Shown: positions 52,301 to 63,910, counted from the first letter of the stretch. The stretch: 64,000 bases of DNA from Marsupella aquatica (GCA_973895155.1 OZ316897.1:1984001-2048000), one strand, 5' to 3'. Notes: generated by a model not told the origin, from the sequence alone. Numbers and translations: made by a program.

Positions 52301-55300
52301 ATCTGAGATCTGGACTTCCAACTTCTTCAGCTCCTGATATGAAGTGAACACAAGCAGCGGAGTCAATAGTGCACTACTGGCCGGCCCCTGATTTTGAGAA
52401 AGAAATCAAACACACAATTTGAAAGGCTGGGGTTCAGAAGACCGGGGAAGATGTTGATTCAAGACTTTTCATACATTTCTTTCAATGTCTCCCAGATTTC
52501 AAGAACAATTTAAAGGGCAAAACTTGTCCAGAACTAAACCAGCTCGAAAATTGTTTTTGGAAGCTACTGGCCAAATTAAAATGCGAATACAGGACCGTGA
52601 GAAGTAAAAAGTGTTTTTCTTAGGTGTATCCCCGATATGTTATTATAATCTACAGGAAAGGAATCCAACTTTGTACCTGATATGCCACAACAGTGCCCAT
52701 ATATTTTTGAAGATAAGGAACAGCAGACACGCTAAAATACTAGGTAGAGTGCGTATAGAGTAAGGGGGCACCTCATCTGACTGCTTGTTAATGAGATATT
52801 CACCATAGTTACGTTCGACGACTTGTCTGACCTGGAAAATGCAATACAGAGTCCTTCTGATTGTTTAGGATAGTATAAACAGTGAGAAAACAATCTCAAT
52901 CAAGAAACAAGACACATTCAATATTGACAGGTAGTTACGGAGCTATTCAAACTGAGGGAACCTAGCCAATGATTCACCCCAGGGTTACCTGGTTTAGTTC
53001 TGGATGTGCACAGACCAAGTTCAGGATGCAGAGAGTACTAAATGGATTAAGTAGACTGAATCAGAGGAATAAACTAAGTTTAGGCTATGAAATATATCAC
53101 TACCCTGAACTCCTGTGGGACACCCAAGGTTTAAGCAATAACTCAGCTCCTAAATACTGTGCAGAGGTCTGCACAAATTGAATCGTGAGCTTGATCCTGA
53201 GTGCCTACTTCTGCACCGTCATAGCACAAACAAAACGATTCTGATACCAGTAGAGCACAACTCTTGACGAAAAGTGCTGTGACTTCCTCATGGTAACTTC
53301 ACAAAATGGCCGAAAGGTCAAACTGAGTTTTCTGACCACTAAGCTGAATCGACCCACATCAGAGAAGAGGTCAACGACAGGTTAACAGAGTTCAGACCTC
53401 TGGAAGTGTGTGCTTGCTCAGCAGATTCAATAGGAGACTGTACGATGGCTGGAAATGTGAATGAATAATTGAAGTACTGTCGATGTCCATCACCGCACCT
53501 TCTGTCGGCAAAGCACGATTCCCTCCAGCAAAAACCTGGAATGAAAGACATTGGTAAAACCTCTTCGAATGCAGATAAAGCTCGTCTTACTTGCTATAAA
53601 TTATGGCGTTTGATAAGATGAAAAGATGACAAAGCTTGAAATTAAGTCTACTCATGTATCAAACGCATAATCTGTGATGAACCACAAAATGTGCTTCCCT
53701 ACTAGACAACAGAAGGTGGGACATACCACATGTCCACAAGAATCACGTCCTCTTCTCCCAGCCTTTCCACATAGCTCTGTAAGGTCACTGCAAGAGACCA
53801 AGAGGTATTATTGGATTGTGTGATGCTATTCAGATGTCAGTCTGAAACGAACTCTAGCAGCTAGTAACTTACGGACCGCTTGCAACCACCAAGGAGATGA
53901 GAATAACCAAACGAATGAGCATTAACCAGACTAGGAAGCTTCTTGCCTTACTCGACTCAGAACTACTACAGGTTATAGGTACCTCTCAGTAAGGTTAAAA
54001 CCACTGAGCCATCATACCCGCTAGACATTAAGGATCTCCCTGACCCAGGCTTTCCTGTAATAGGACATAAAGCAACAGTCTTGAACGAAGTTCTCGTGCT
54101 AGACAGCATTGTATTTGTCCCAAGCACAATCTTCACCTGCATACAACAGCCACCACGTAGATATATTTGTGAAAGGCAAATATTAACGTCCACAATGGTA
54201 GAAAGTCCAGCTCAATCGTACAGGCATACATCCAAACAATCCAACTAAAAACAATAAAAGCATTCCTACCAGATTATCACGAACAAGTCCTTGCACGAAT
54301 TCGGTCCACGATGGCAATTGACCATCATGATACGAACAAATTCCTCGCGACAAACACTTTATGTCGTCCTCATTCACCTGGAACATTTTATATATACAGC
54401 AGAACTTATCAAACAGGTCAAGAGACGCGTATGCCATGGATCAGTTTTTCAAACCCAATAGGTTGAATAGCACTCTCACCTACAACAGTGCCTCAGAGCC
54501 CCATCTCGTTGCAACATCTCTCAACATCCAAAAAGTAAACAGATTTCACAAGGACAGGGCGATTAGCAAAAAGCAGATTTTAAGGGACTGTAGATGAGGA
54601 TGCCTTACAAAGAGTTCAATTGTAGCATTTCCACTGAAGAAATGCTGTACACGCTCTTCAATACGTGCAACCTCTTCTGCCGAGATGTGTTCGTCCGCTA
54701 TCACCTACACCCCCATAAGAATAAAGTGAGCATAGCAGACTCTAACCCACTTGGTCCTGAAACTTGGGCTCCCCAACCAGAAATAGAGAAGAAAGTGTGG
54801 GGAAGCTCAACATGCACACCTCTTTTGCAACACTCATTGCTGAAATGCAATCCTCAATGCTGGAGAAGCTGATTGCTAGTGGAAGGAACTCCTCAGTCTG
54901 GAGCGATTTCAGCAACACTCTGTCACACAACAATGTTCATTGCGATCACAAGTTGTACCAGAAGCCCAGGAAAGGATTGCGAAGGATTCTAAAAGAGCAA
55001 GATTGGGAGAGGAACCTTAAGTGTTCCTCGAAATCTGTCACAACATCACTCTCAACAGTCGAGGAATCCTGAGACTTTGAGCTTAGCAGCTTCTCATCAT
55101 TGCTCCCAAGAACATGAAGACCTGAAACATCAGCAAAGGGCAACGGATCAAAATCCTTTACATAAGGGATTTTTTGTAAGTGATGAGACCAATCAGTAAC
55201 AGTAAAAGATTGTCCTCCTAGAAACGTCTTAGATTGCAAAGGTGGCGATTGATAAACTCTTCACCTGATGCATTACAGTAGTACTGGGACTTCTGGACAG

Positions 55301-58300
55301 GCTCGGATTCACAGACAACCTGTGAATGAACAACGGAAAGATCACATCACGTTGGTAATCACCTCTGGAAACAACTGAAATATGGTGACCCTACCAATAT
55401 TTCTCAAGGATGCTAGCAAATATCTGGTATCCGAAGTTCAAGATCAAATAGTCTGGAGTGGGTTATTAAAGTGGAGTAGTAAAGGACCCATAAATACGAT
55501 ATACATTTATAGTGGAGCAATAAATACAATTGTACATTGAACTAGTCAATACTTTGCATTCATCAAGCACATTCGCACATGGTTAGAAAATGAGCTCACC
55601 AACTCACAAGGTCTATGGATGCGACTTATCCATGTTACAATGTCATTCGAGGTCTTGCTCGGAAGGGATAAAGCAACCAGCTTGACCTAAGTAGAAAGAA
55701 CCATACGTAACGATTTCAGTTAGTCTGGCAAAGCTTTAGCTAGAACCTGTACCACCAAAAACCCCGCAAAGTTCCAAACAGCCGCCGCACAGACTAGACA
55801 GGTGAAAATGACAACTTCATTAGTGTTCAGGAAATTCAAATCCATGCAAACCGACTAACATCTTTTCCCAATCAATCTTACATTCCAAACATTGTGATCT
55901 TAACAAGACAAACCTTGCGCTCCAGGAGCATTACAGCTTCCTCCCACAAGCTCCCATAGTGAGGTTCTCCAAGCGTGTGAAATCTATCCAGTACAGCAAC
56001 GCTTAGCCCGTCACAAAAGCTATTACCCACTGATGATCCTTCTCTGGGTCTCCCCTCCCTGAGCTCCTTGACAAGAGTTTCCAGACTTAAGACATTTATC
56101 GGAAGGTGTGATCGCAGATCCTCCAATTTCGAAGGTAGATATGCCACATTTTTTATCCCAAATAATCGCTGCAAAAGAGGGAGGTTGAGTCATACGAAAA
56201 ATAGAATCCACACAACACACTATAATGCTTAGTCATTGTTAGCAATCAGGCACCGAAGTTCATATTTTGCTGCGACTAAACCTTGCTAACAGATATGGAA
56301 AACCAAGTATGTCACAGACAGATATCAATATTTATCAACTGCCCAAGCAAAGATAAACCCATTGTTCAGCAACCAATAAATGAGTAAGACATTGACACTT
56401 GCATCAATCCTTTCATCACCATTAACACAGACAGCATAGTCAGGAAGCTGCAGCTCATGAGTACGAGATGTCACGCAACATCCCATATCTTGTAGTTGGC
56501 ACGCTAGTATTCTCATTACCTGAAGCTCTCGCCCATGATATTTTGCTAAAGATTCGGATGGAGTCACAACGAGACATCGTTCGCCCTGTTGTCATTTCAA
56601 TGGCAAGGCTCAACTCAGGTGATAAATAGGGCTCATACTAGTCAAAGTTTCTCTTCACTGCAGGTTTGGACTTAGAAATCCAACGTCCATGTCAGCAACC
56701 TCGACAAGCAAGAATAACATTACTAAGACATTCAAATACACCTGGCGGAAACACAATAAAATGCTACAGTTCAAACTTTCAATTCCAACTTTCCAAGCAA
56801 ACCCGTATAGTGCGTGTAATAATATTACACAGAGAACAATGCATAATCAATCATCCTTGAATGATAATTTCTGAATAACTGAATTCAGAACCCACCTAAA
56901 ACAATCTTAAAACACTCATCTAGTACCTGAACAAAGGCTTGGTAGAGGCAGCGAGCAGCTACAACAAACTTTCCTGCCCCACCTGGTGCACTTACAAGAA
57001 CTGACTTCTCTTGTGCATGCTTTACAGCTTGGTTCTGCAAACACCCAGGACATTTTTATTTTATGATACCTCTACTAATGAATTAAACAACAAACCACAA
57101 ACAATTCGAAGGTATGCAGAAACTTGGTACGCATGGATCGATGACACACCTGCCAATCATCAAATGTGAAAGAGAACAACTCTGAATAGACCGCGTCATC
57201 AAGATGAACCCCTCTTGAGTAAAGATTTCTGAGTATCTGAAGGGCTTGGTCAATAGAACCTCCAACCACAAGCTGTTGAATCTCTTGAAGGACTAATACT
57301 TGACCTTGTTTCCCAGAACGCCACTCATCCACCTTTCTACTAAAGTCTGCATCTGTGCTATCAAGTAAATTACTCTGGACAGAGGTATCTGAACCTGACT
57401 CGTCTTTCTCTTCCCACGTCAAAGGCATTCTCTCCACCCTTGTTGGTGGCCTGAGTAGCTGACTACTGCGGTCTCCTCCAACTTGCGGTTTTCCATTCAA
57501 CAAACTCTGAGGCCTTCCACCCTTGTTCCATTCCTCCAGGAGATTCGCCAGTGATCTCGTTTGTGCGGGTCTTCTGGTGTCTTTTGGTGTAGACTCCTCT
57601 AATAAGATTTTCGAACGGTGAACAGGAGAGCCGAAAATCCTACTCATAGAAGAATTCTGCTTCGAGACATCTTGTTCTACAGACCTTCCGTTCATCATGT
57701 CCTCTGAGTCGTCGCGCTTCCAGGAACTATTCTTCAAAGAAATTTCCTGCCCATCATTTCGAGGCACTTCGGCCATCGTCCTCAGCATGGAATCTAGAGA
57801 GGTGTCAAGTGCAGAGACTCCTTGCTTCAAGACCGTGCCATTGTAGGACGAAGGATTTGGTTTACTCGTTCTGATGCCATTGCTCGAGAATTCTTCACTA
57901 GAATAGGTCCCGGTGATAGTTGAGTTTTCATTGGAGAGGCTTGACAAGGCCTGTTCAAAAAATCCTCTGGTCACAGGATGGCTGGTATCTTGGCAGGAAA
58001 GCACTTGTACCCTTTGGTGTAGTGCGTCGTCTACTCGCACGCTTCGAAGTCGAATAGAGCGTTCATAAGGCCTATACTGTTCCACGGATGACCAGCTCTC
58101 GCCCTTAGCAGATTGCGTCCCAACTTGGCTGATCGTTGACGGCTTAAGATCATGACCTTCGTTACCCCCATTTCCATCAAGATGAAGCTGCTTCACCGCG
58201 TCATCTTTCACAGAAGTCCCAGGCTCCTCCTTTTGCAAGTTGAAGTTACCGTCTTTCACGAGCCCTTTTCTGACAATATGCTTCTTACTGAATTGAGACA

Positions 58301-59717
58301 GACAACCTAACACAATTGGACAATCAAATCCAAAGTGCTTCCGGCCATGAACTCGAGTAGCAGAATTCAACTGAGAGCTGGCCGAGGCCAGTGACCAAGC
58401 TTTTGCAGGGCTATCTGCTGAGCAAGGGGCTTTGTCCACCTCCCCAACCTAAGGTGACAGTACAGTGCGCAATTTGACAGGTACTAGTTAGAAATATTCC
58501 ACTTAGAAACTAATGATCAATGTTCCAAAATCTCTTAAGGACTTAAATAAGCCAAACCCCAAGAAAACTTCAATGTATGTCACATATTTTAAAGAATGGT
58601 ATCACAACCTTCCAGAATATAAAGGCTCGTCAAAGTCTGTCCCTATCTAACAGACAGTGTACTTACCACAAATATTGGACCGTCCGGTCCACTTTCAATG
58701 GTTTGCTTGAATTGTACGCCCTTATACGTCTTGGTAGCTTTGTAACCAACTGGATATGGATGTTGAAGTCCGCACCGACTGTCAATTTCGCAAGATTCAG
58801 GCATAATGTCAGAAACAGAGCAGCATGAAATCTTCGAGGAAGTTTGGCACCAATATTTCACAGCTCGAGAATAGTCCATTTCAAGGGCTTAGGACATGAG
58901 TTCGACATCATCCATCTCTCCCATAGCATTCACTGTTCGAGTTCGCTCAATAAATTACATCGAGTAGGCTGTAACTCTGGCAGACCCTTCCAAGGCTTCC
59001 AATTAATTATGAATGAAGGCAAATAGATTGAACAAATTTTTTAACGAGAACAGGAGAACTCACATCTGACTCCAATATTTCTCTTCATTGGGACCATCAT
59101 AAAGCGTTCCCAAACTTTCAAGTACAAGTCCAGTGCTGACTTTCAGAGGCAATCGATCCACCAGGCCCTCGGTATCAGTCCAAGGCACGGGGCACACTTC
59201 GTTGGCTTCAGTCCCTGCAGTGAATTGAAGACGATATAGATGTCACATAGAAGTAAAGCCGTTCAGCGGCGAAAATCTGGAGCTGATTAAGTGAATTGGA
59301 GGTAGAGATCAAGCGATGCATCATATATGCCTCACAAGAAACTCGGCATAGAATTTGAAGTAGTTGGAAAGAAGAGAAGAGGCCGTTGACATCCAATTAA
59401 ACACCTGTTACTCTTCGGGACCCCGATTTAGCATCAGCTGCAGCAATTGAAGGCGTGATGGTGGAGGCGAATCTGGACCGAATCTGCACTCTTTTTTTCT
59501 CTCTGAGTAGCAGTGTGTCCCCATTCCGTCCTGCTGCTGCAATACACCTACTTCTCAACTCCAGTCTATTGATCATCCCTGGCCTCAATCGTACTTTCGC
59601 CTCTGTCTTCCACTTCTCTCGTTTCCTCCAAACCCCCGGGTCCCAATCTCCATAAAATCCCTTGCCACTCAGAATCTCCTGCTCACAAATTGCCTGAATA
59701 CCTGCTGCACCGTACAT
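49309..59717 (-). CDS. FYRN-FYRC protein fused to a degenerate ISE2-like DExH helicase
   Basis: I assemble 28 exons, all in phase, about 1,476 residues. Exons 1-4: 59717-59405, 59214-59064, 58778-58667, 58448-57150. Residues 110-245 hold FYRN (LESLGTLYDGP, YPVGYKATKTY at 163-173, GPIFVV) and FYRC (SPAKAW, KHFGFDCPIVL), as in MLL/trithorax and JmjC proteins. Then a disordered Ser-rich 350 residues, then ISE2-type helicase: motif I SAPGGAGKF (640-648), VTPSESLAKYHG, DRFH (744-747) for DEVH, LSLPS for SAT, LGTNTMLSS in place of motif V, CGKAGRRG near 1038-1045. The C-terminal half tracks ISE2 to NELWFAKALSS, then ends early. Remaining exons: 57034-56927, 56585-56520, 56168-55914, 55686-55600, 55319-55265, 55217-55016, 54919-54820, 54704-54609, 54377-54270, 54136-53983, 53776-53727, 53535-53398, 52831-52772, 52333-52259, 52011-51889, 51724-51655, 51529-51411, 51265-51163, 50998-50915, 50566-50451, 50185-50024, 49722-49624, 49512-49429, 49350-49309. 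ATP turnover looks unlikely; role unknown. Confidence 0.82.
52258..52259 (-). other. Predicted GC splice donor
   Basis: Exon 18 of the helicase-like gene ends CAG with GCAAGC following (exon end 52259, intron from 52258). GC-AG introns make up around one per cent of plant introns; this is the only non-GT donor in the model. An in-frame alternative exon of about 90 nt just before exon 19 shows the region is not fully settled. Confidence 0.5.
55218..55264 (-). other. Candidate 47-nt intron or frame break
   Basis: Exon 9 (ending CAG|GTGAAG at 55265) and exon 10 (starting after TTTCTAG at 55217) are both strongly coding and fit the family, but lie in different frames. A 47-nt intron with good consensus joins them in phase; without it the frame ends at a TAG. 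This is shorter than plant introns normally are, so a small indel or assembly error is the other reading. Confidence 0.55.
58265..58448 (-). other. FYRC domain at start of exon 4
   Basis: Sub-feature. Residues about 193-245, at the start of exon 4: ADSPAKAWSLA and HGRKHFGFDCPIVLGCL match the FYRC pattern (PF05965: S-x-S-P-x-x-x-W near the front and FG-(F/L)-x-x-P toward the end). It lies in the same 1,299-nt exon that carries the beginning of the helicase core, which ties the two halves into one protein. Confidence 0.75.
58667..59214 (-). other. FYRN domain exons
   Basis: Sub-feature of the 28-exon gene. Exons 2 and 3 (59214-59064 and 58778-58667) encode LVDRLPLKVSTGLVLESLG, then HPYPVGYKATKTY and GPDGPIFVV. 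The 'PVGY-x-(A/S)TR-x-Y' signature and the preceding 'LG-x-(I/L)' strand define FYRN (PF05964); here the Arg is Lys. The exon 3 acceptor was picked at a TTGACAG that keeps the frame. Confidence 0.78.
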
Positions 59718-60730
59718 GTCTATGTGCCCTGCTCTCACTTACTACGAAATCTATATGGTCACAAAAATTTCCACATAATTTTGCTGCACAATGCCTCAAG
59801 CAGCATACTATTTGACCCGGACACCAAATTCATTCCTTAAACCCTCCGATCCTCCGCCGCGCTTGAAAGCCGTTCCAGAGTTGCTGATGCCATAAGATTG
59901 CAATGCCATGTGACGCCATTCCCCTCAGCCATGAATTGACCTTTAGCCTTGGAAAGATTCTGAGTGTGAAAATCCAGGTTTTCAAGAGGACGTGAGAGAC
60001 TCTTGGAGACCTCCAATAAATTACTCGCCCTGTAAAACAAAAACCAACTCAAACCAGGCAAATGCTTTTGCTAAAGGCATAGAGAGCTTCGCATGGCAAA
60101 TTTGAGTTGACATAATCGCTGCAGTTTCAGCCTGCAGCCAAACTAGTACGACTTGTGAAATAGAATTCCATGAAGAAAGAGCAATTGCAGCCCATGGATC
60201 GATCGTCAGTTCCAATGCGGAACTTCGGAGTCAATTGCGTCAGGCTTCTCCAATCAAAAACCTCACCATGTACAAAATGAATCTGAGGATCACCTCCTGA
60301 TTATTGCAGTGCAGTCCATGTTCCTCCTTCAGCTCCTCTCCTCACCGCCATCGCCATAATTGCGAAGATCGTCGCGTGCACAGCATGACAACAATTTCGA
60401 AGTGCAAGTGAAGCTGTTTTTTTTTTTGAGCTGTTCACGATTTCGTTCTCAGAATTCAAACACTCTCCGAAGAAACCCGAAGGTTTTCTCACCCTTCACT
60501 AGAAATCTGGATAACGCTAAGGACAGTGTTCCATCAGCTAAGGGCAGGGTTCCATCAGCCCTCAACCCTCGAAAGAGATCAGCCCTTAATCTCTAAAAAC
60601 CTTGGGCCAGATCTGAGCCATTTGCCATTGGATTGTTTGCCCTCAATCCGATCTTCGCAATTATGGCGATGGCGATGAGGATCAATGATTTCAAATGAGG
60701 ATCTTCGCGACGATCGAGTTTCAAATGGGG
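59718..60730. promoter_or_regulatory. 5' flank of the FYR-helicase gene
   Basis: Directly upstream of the chosen ATG, in-frame stops (TAG, TAA) precede it by under 30 nt, so exon 1 begins translation there if it is the first coding exon. A T-run sits at 60416-60427. No divergent gene is recognised; minus-strand frames at 59837-60061 and 60021-60215 could be leader or unrelated. Confidence 0.3.
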
Positions 60731-60737
60731 AACAGAG

Positions 60738-60792
60738 TGTCCAACTCGAACACAACGCCAATATTCGAACATAATGCCCGAGCGTTGTGTTA
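60738..60792. repeat. Imperfect inverted repeat AACACAACGCC / CGTTGTGTT
   Basis: Arms near 60748-60758 and 60780-60790 pair as AACACAACG with CGTTGTGTT, separated by about 22 nt that include a second 'cgaaca' copy. It is a looser version of the perfect palindrome 300 bp downstream at 61065-61088. Confidence 0.6.
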
Positions 60793-61064
60793 AAATGACA
60801 TTGTGTTTGAATCACACATGCCACTATAAAAGTCTCATTCCATGTCTCACTACTCACCATAAAAGGTGGAACACTAGCACCTTTTGTGGAGTACTTGCCA
60901 AAAAAAGGTTTTGCAGTCAGCACCTTTTGTGGAGCTCAAAGACCATTTCTGAACTTGTACTCTTTAGAATGAGAGCTACGGGTTACCCGTAGCCCTTTAT
61001 AGGAGAGGTGTGGTTTGAAGAAATTTTTATTTTTTTTATGGAGACCTAAAAAAATCCATTTTCA

Positions 61065-61088
61065 AACACAACGCCCGGGCGTTGTGTT
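61065..61088. repeat. 24-bp perfect palindrome
   Basis: AACACAACGCCC followed at once by its reverse complement GGGCGTTGTGTT, with no spacer. The same half-sites occur at 60738-60792, so the two sites bracket about 300 bp that include a duplicated 'agcaccttttgtggag' phrase (60868-60935). May be the ends of a small element or a dimeric protein site; undetermined. Confidence 0.85.
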
Positions 61089-63480
61089 CGGGGGAAAACG
61101 TAGCATGATCACCTCATAGGGGGTGTCAAAGTTGGTGATGATGGCAGTGGTGGCCGATGCTCCCCAAACAACAGAAATAGAGGTTGTTTAAGGCATTGAA
61201 ATGATAATGTTGCTAGTATCAGTCCACAACCCCACCAAGCAACCCCCAAACTGACCTCCATTCTCAAATCAGGCATGAACCTTCAAAAGTACTTTTATTG
61301 TGCAAATGGAGTTGGATGTGTCTTTTTGGCCATTGATGAGAGAGTAGAGGTCTAAATAGTGGGCTGGGTTGGAGTCCACTTTCCTTGCTAAAACTTCCAG
61401 TCAGTAGTTTGGATTTAGAAGCTGACCGCTACATATTAGAGGTACAGGTTACCAGTGGGGAGACCTGCCTCAAAAATTGCCAAAGCTGAAATTCCATGAA
61501 AATAAAGCTCCTGTGGGCTGTAGAGCTACCAGGATCATGGACTATTCAGGAGCTATCTTGGCAACATTGAGAGCAAACTGCTATCCCTCCTAGTTACAGA
61601 AAACCTAGAGGTCCATTCAGGCTTCATTTTCAAAACTCCACATTTGACTTTAGATAGCATTAAAGGTAATACAAGTGTTTACAGCCATTGAAATAGATGA
61701 CAGCTAGACGGTGTTGGGACAATGCTTGAGTGAGTTGGCTAAAGCCTAAAGCTGCATTGTATCACACTTTCATAACTGTGCATGTCTTTAATAAAGTCTG
61801 GGGGTAATATATTTCCACAATTCCTCACACAAAGTCTTCAGTTTCTGAGAGTGAAGTCTGTACCCCATCATTCAACTGTGAGAAAAGAGAAAGGTAAAAA
61901 GGCATGGCTTAGAAGGGAATATTATTTTTGTAGGAAATACTCGTGGATTGGGTGGAGCTTCCAGGTCCTCCTTCACACAGGATAGGGGCCAGTTCTACAA
62001 CATCCTTATTTTAACTCATTGGAAGAAAAGTAAAGGGTTTAGGGTTTAGAGGAGGCCAGGCATGGTTGCCATGGTTTTCGGGTCCAGGCGTGGCCTGTGC
62101 TACTCATTAGTACATTGGCTGCGGCAAATGAGTCCAGGCGCACTACGGCTCCCAAGTCCAGGCGCAGAGCATGAGTCCTTAGTCATAACACAAGATCCCT
62201 CTATCCGTTGCAGACGTGTATGAGGATGTTATGATCGAGCCAATTTTGTGCTTATCTTTAGGTTATGGGGTCTCATTTCCGACCAACTTCCCAAGATATA
62301 CTTCCATGCCTTAGCTTTCCTTGGCTAGAGAGTACTTGTGACTCGGGTCCGCAATAGGTAACACATGATGTGAAAGGAAATAATTCAAAATAATAATTTC
62401 AAGGGGTCATCTTGAAATTGGGAGTACAACAAAGTTAAAAGTGTATAAGGGGTCAACATCCAATTTCACATGAATAAAGAAACGAAGAAAGGACCTTCCT
62501 AAAAAACTCAGAAATTAGATAGTGACAAGAGAAACATAGCCTCCTGAGCGGGTCACGTTGGACCTTATAACATGTTTATAGTTAGGTGGATCATTAGAAA
62601 ATGCATACATTATATAGGAAACGAAAAGAAAGAAAGAAAACAAACTGCAAAATAATGCATAATCAAGCTTTCCTGCTCACCAAAGAAAACTACTTCAGTT
62701 TTAGACAACATGAACACTTCACATCAATAGTTACTTGGGCCCACTACTTGACATGGAGGATAGGTAGGCACCCAACCCAATTGCACTACTTCTTGTAAAG
62801 CCTACTAGAGTCATTTCCACTCCTTACATAGTCTAGCTTTAATTACGGATGGAATAAAACGAGGAAATGGGCCCATTGTCCAAAGTCTTGCAAAGCCACC
62901 CTTAGGCCCAAGAGTCCCTCTAGGCCCAGGACCAGCCTTTTTTTAGTGGAAAAAATTAACCAAATTCTGCCCCACTAAAAAGTCTTGGTTGCTTTTGACG
63001 AAAATTTGTCAGGCTTTTTGTTGTTGATTACACACTTTCCCACCTAGTCATTGACCTTAAAAGCATCCGAGGGCTATCATTAAATCCAAGGAGATCTAAA
63101 GTTTAAAAAATAGTTTAAGAAAACTAGATAATATATATACTTAGCATTTTCTACTTCACACGAGGTAACATTTGCCACCTACATAAAAGAAAACCTTAAA
63201 AATTACCTGCTCCCTCAGCTAGACGCCTTGGTTCCATTCAAGTGGATGACACCTAAACTTTGACGACCCCAATGTAGATTTCTTTAGGATACTCTAAGGG
63301 GTCTCAAGATCATAGTTACGGGATGATGATGGCTTTTGGCCATAGGGACATGTTTGTGGTTTATTTCACAGTGTCTAAAGTGACTTGTGGTCATGGCATA
63401 TGATCAATTTTTATGGCAAAAAGTTATGGATCATGAATTTGATACTCCATAACTGTTTCTCTACCTTTTCTACCTGTTTT
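61089..63480. other. Intergenic, no gene seen
   Basis: No frame with family signal. A 'gtccaggcg' phrase is repeated at 62091, 62131 and 62158. Segment 62860-62935 ('gggcccattgtccaaagtct', 'cttgcaaagccaccctta') resembles parts of 11.9 and 31.8 kb and is probably a dispersed repeat. Confidence 0.4.
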
Positions 63481-63489
63481 TTGTGGAGG

Positions 63490-63910
63490 TCTTGGGCCCT
63501 TCCTCCCACCTATGGCCGCTTCTGAAAATCTTGTGCAGTTCATTATGTAGAGCGGAGGCCTTAACCCCGGTGTCTACTATCACGGTATTTTTTAGACAGC
63601 AGGTATCTAATGCACTTCAGAAGGCTCAGACATTCATTGTTCTCTGTAGGGATGAGGCTGTTGGTTTTAGGACCTCTAGTGAAATTCTCTTGCTTGAGCC
63701 CTCTACGCAGTTCACACCGGAGTTCTACCAGGCTCTTCAGTTTACCAATAGTTAGGGTTTAGGTTTTTTGGTCCCTTCCTTTTCTTGTGTTGGGCCTCTG
63801 GGTGGGTCCTTTGGGTATTTTGGCTCTTTGTTTGGTCACCCTTGATTGATCCTTTCACCTGTGGAATCATCTCTCCCTGTTGGGTGCCTTTTGTTTTTGG
63901 TAGTGTGACC
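63490..63910 (+). repeat. Dispersed repeat family A, copy 4 (longest)
   Basis: The longest copy of the family: an open frame (63483-63755) ends in FYQALQFTNS then TAG, followed by 'ggtttaggttttttggtccc' and a T/G-rich tail. The upstream frame-then-tail order is the same as in the copies at 30.2 and 35.5 kb. The peptide has no recognised domain. Fits the 3' end of a retroelement, by inference only. Confidence 0.5.

Noticed and set aside
57150-58448. Splitting the FYR part and the helicase part into two neighbouring genes
   Set aside because: They share one uninterrupted 433-codon exon, and the exon ends in the residue pattern that precedes motif I in ISE2. Kept as one gene, though a cDNA would settle it.
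49309-59717. Calling the helicase-like gene a pseudogene because its motifs are degenerate
   Set aside because: All but one of 27 junctions have standard consensus and every exon joins in phase over about 4.4 kb of coding sequence. A decayed copy would carry many stops and frameshifts; only one doubtful spot (the 47-nt gap) was seen.
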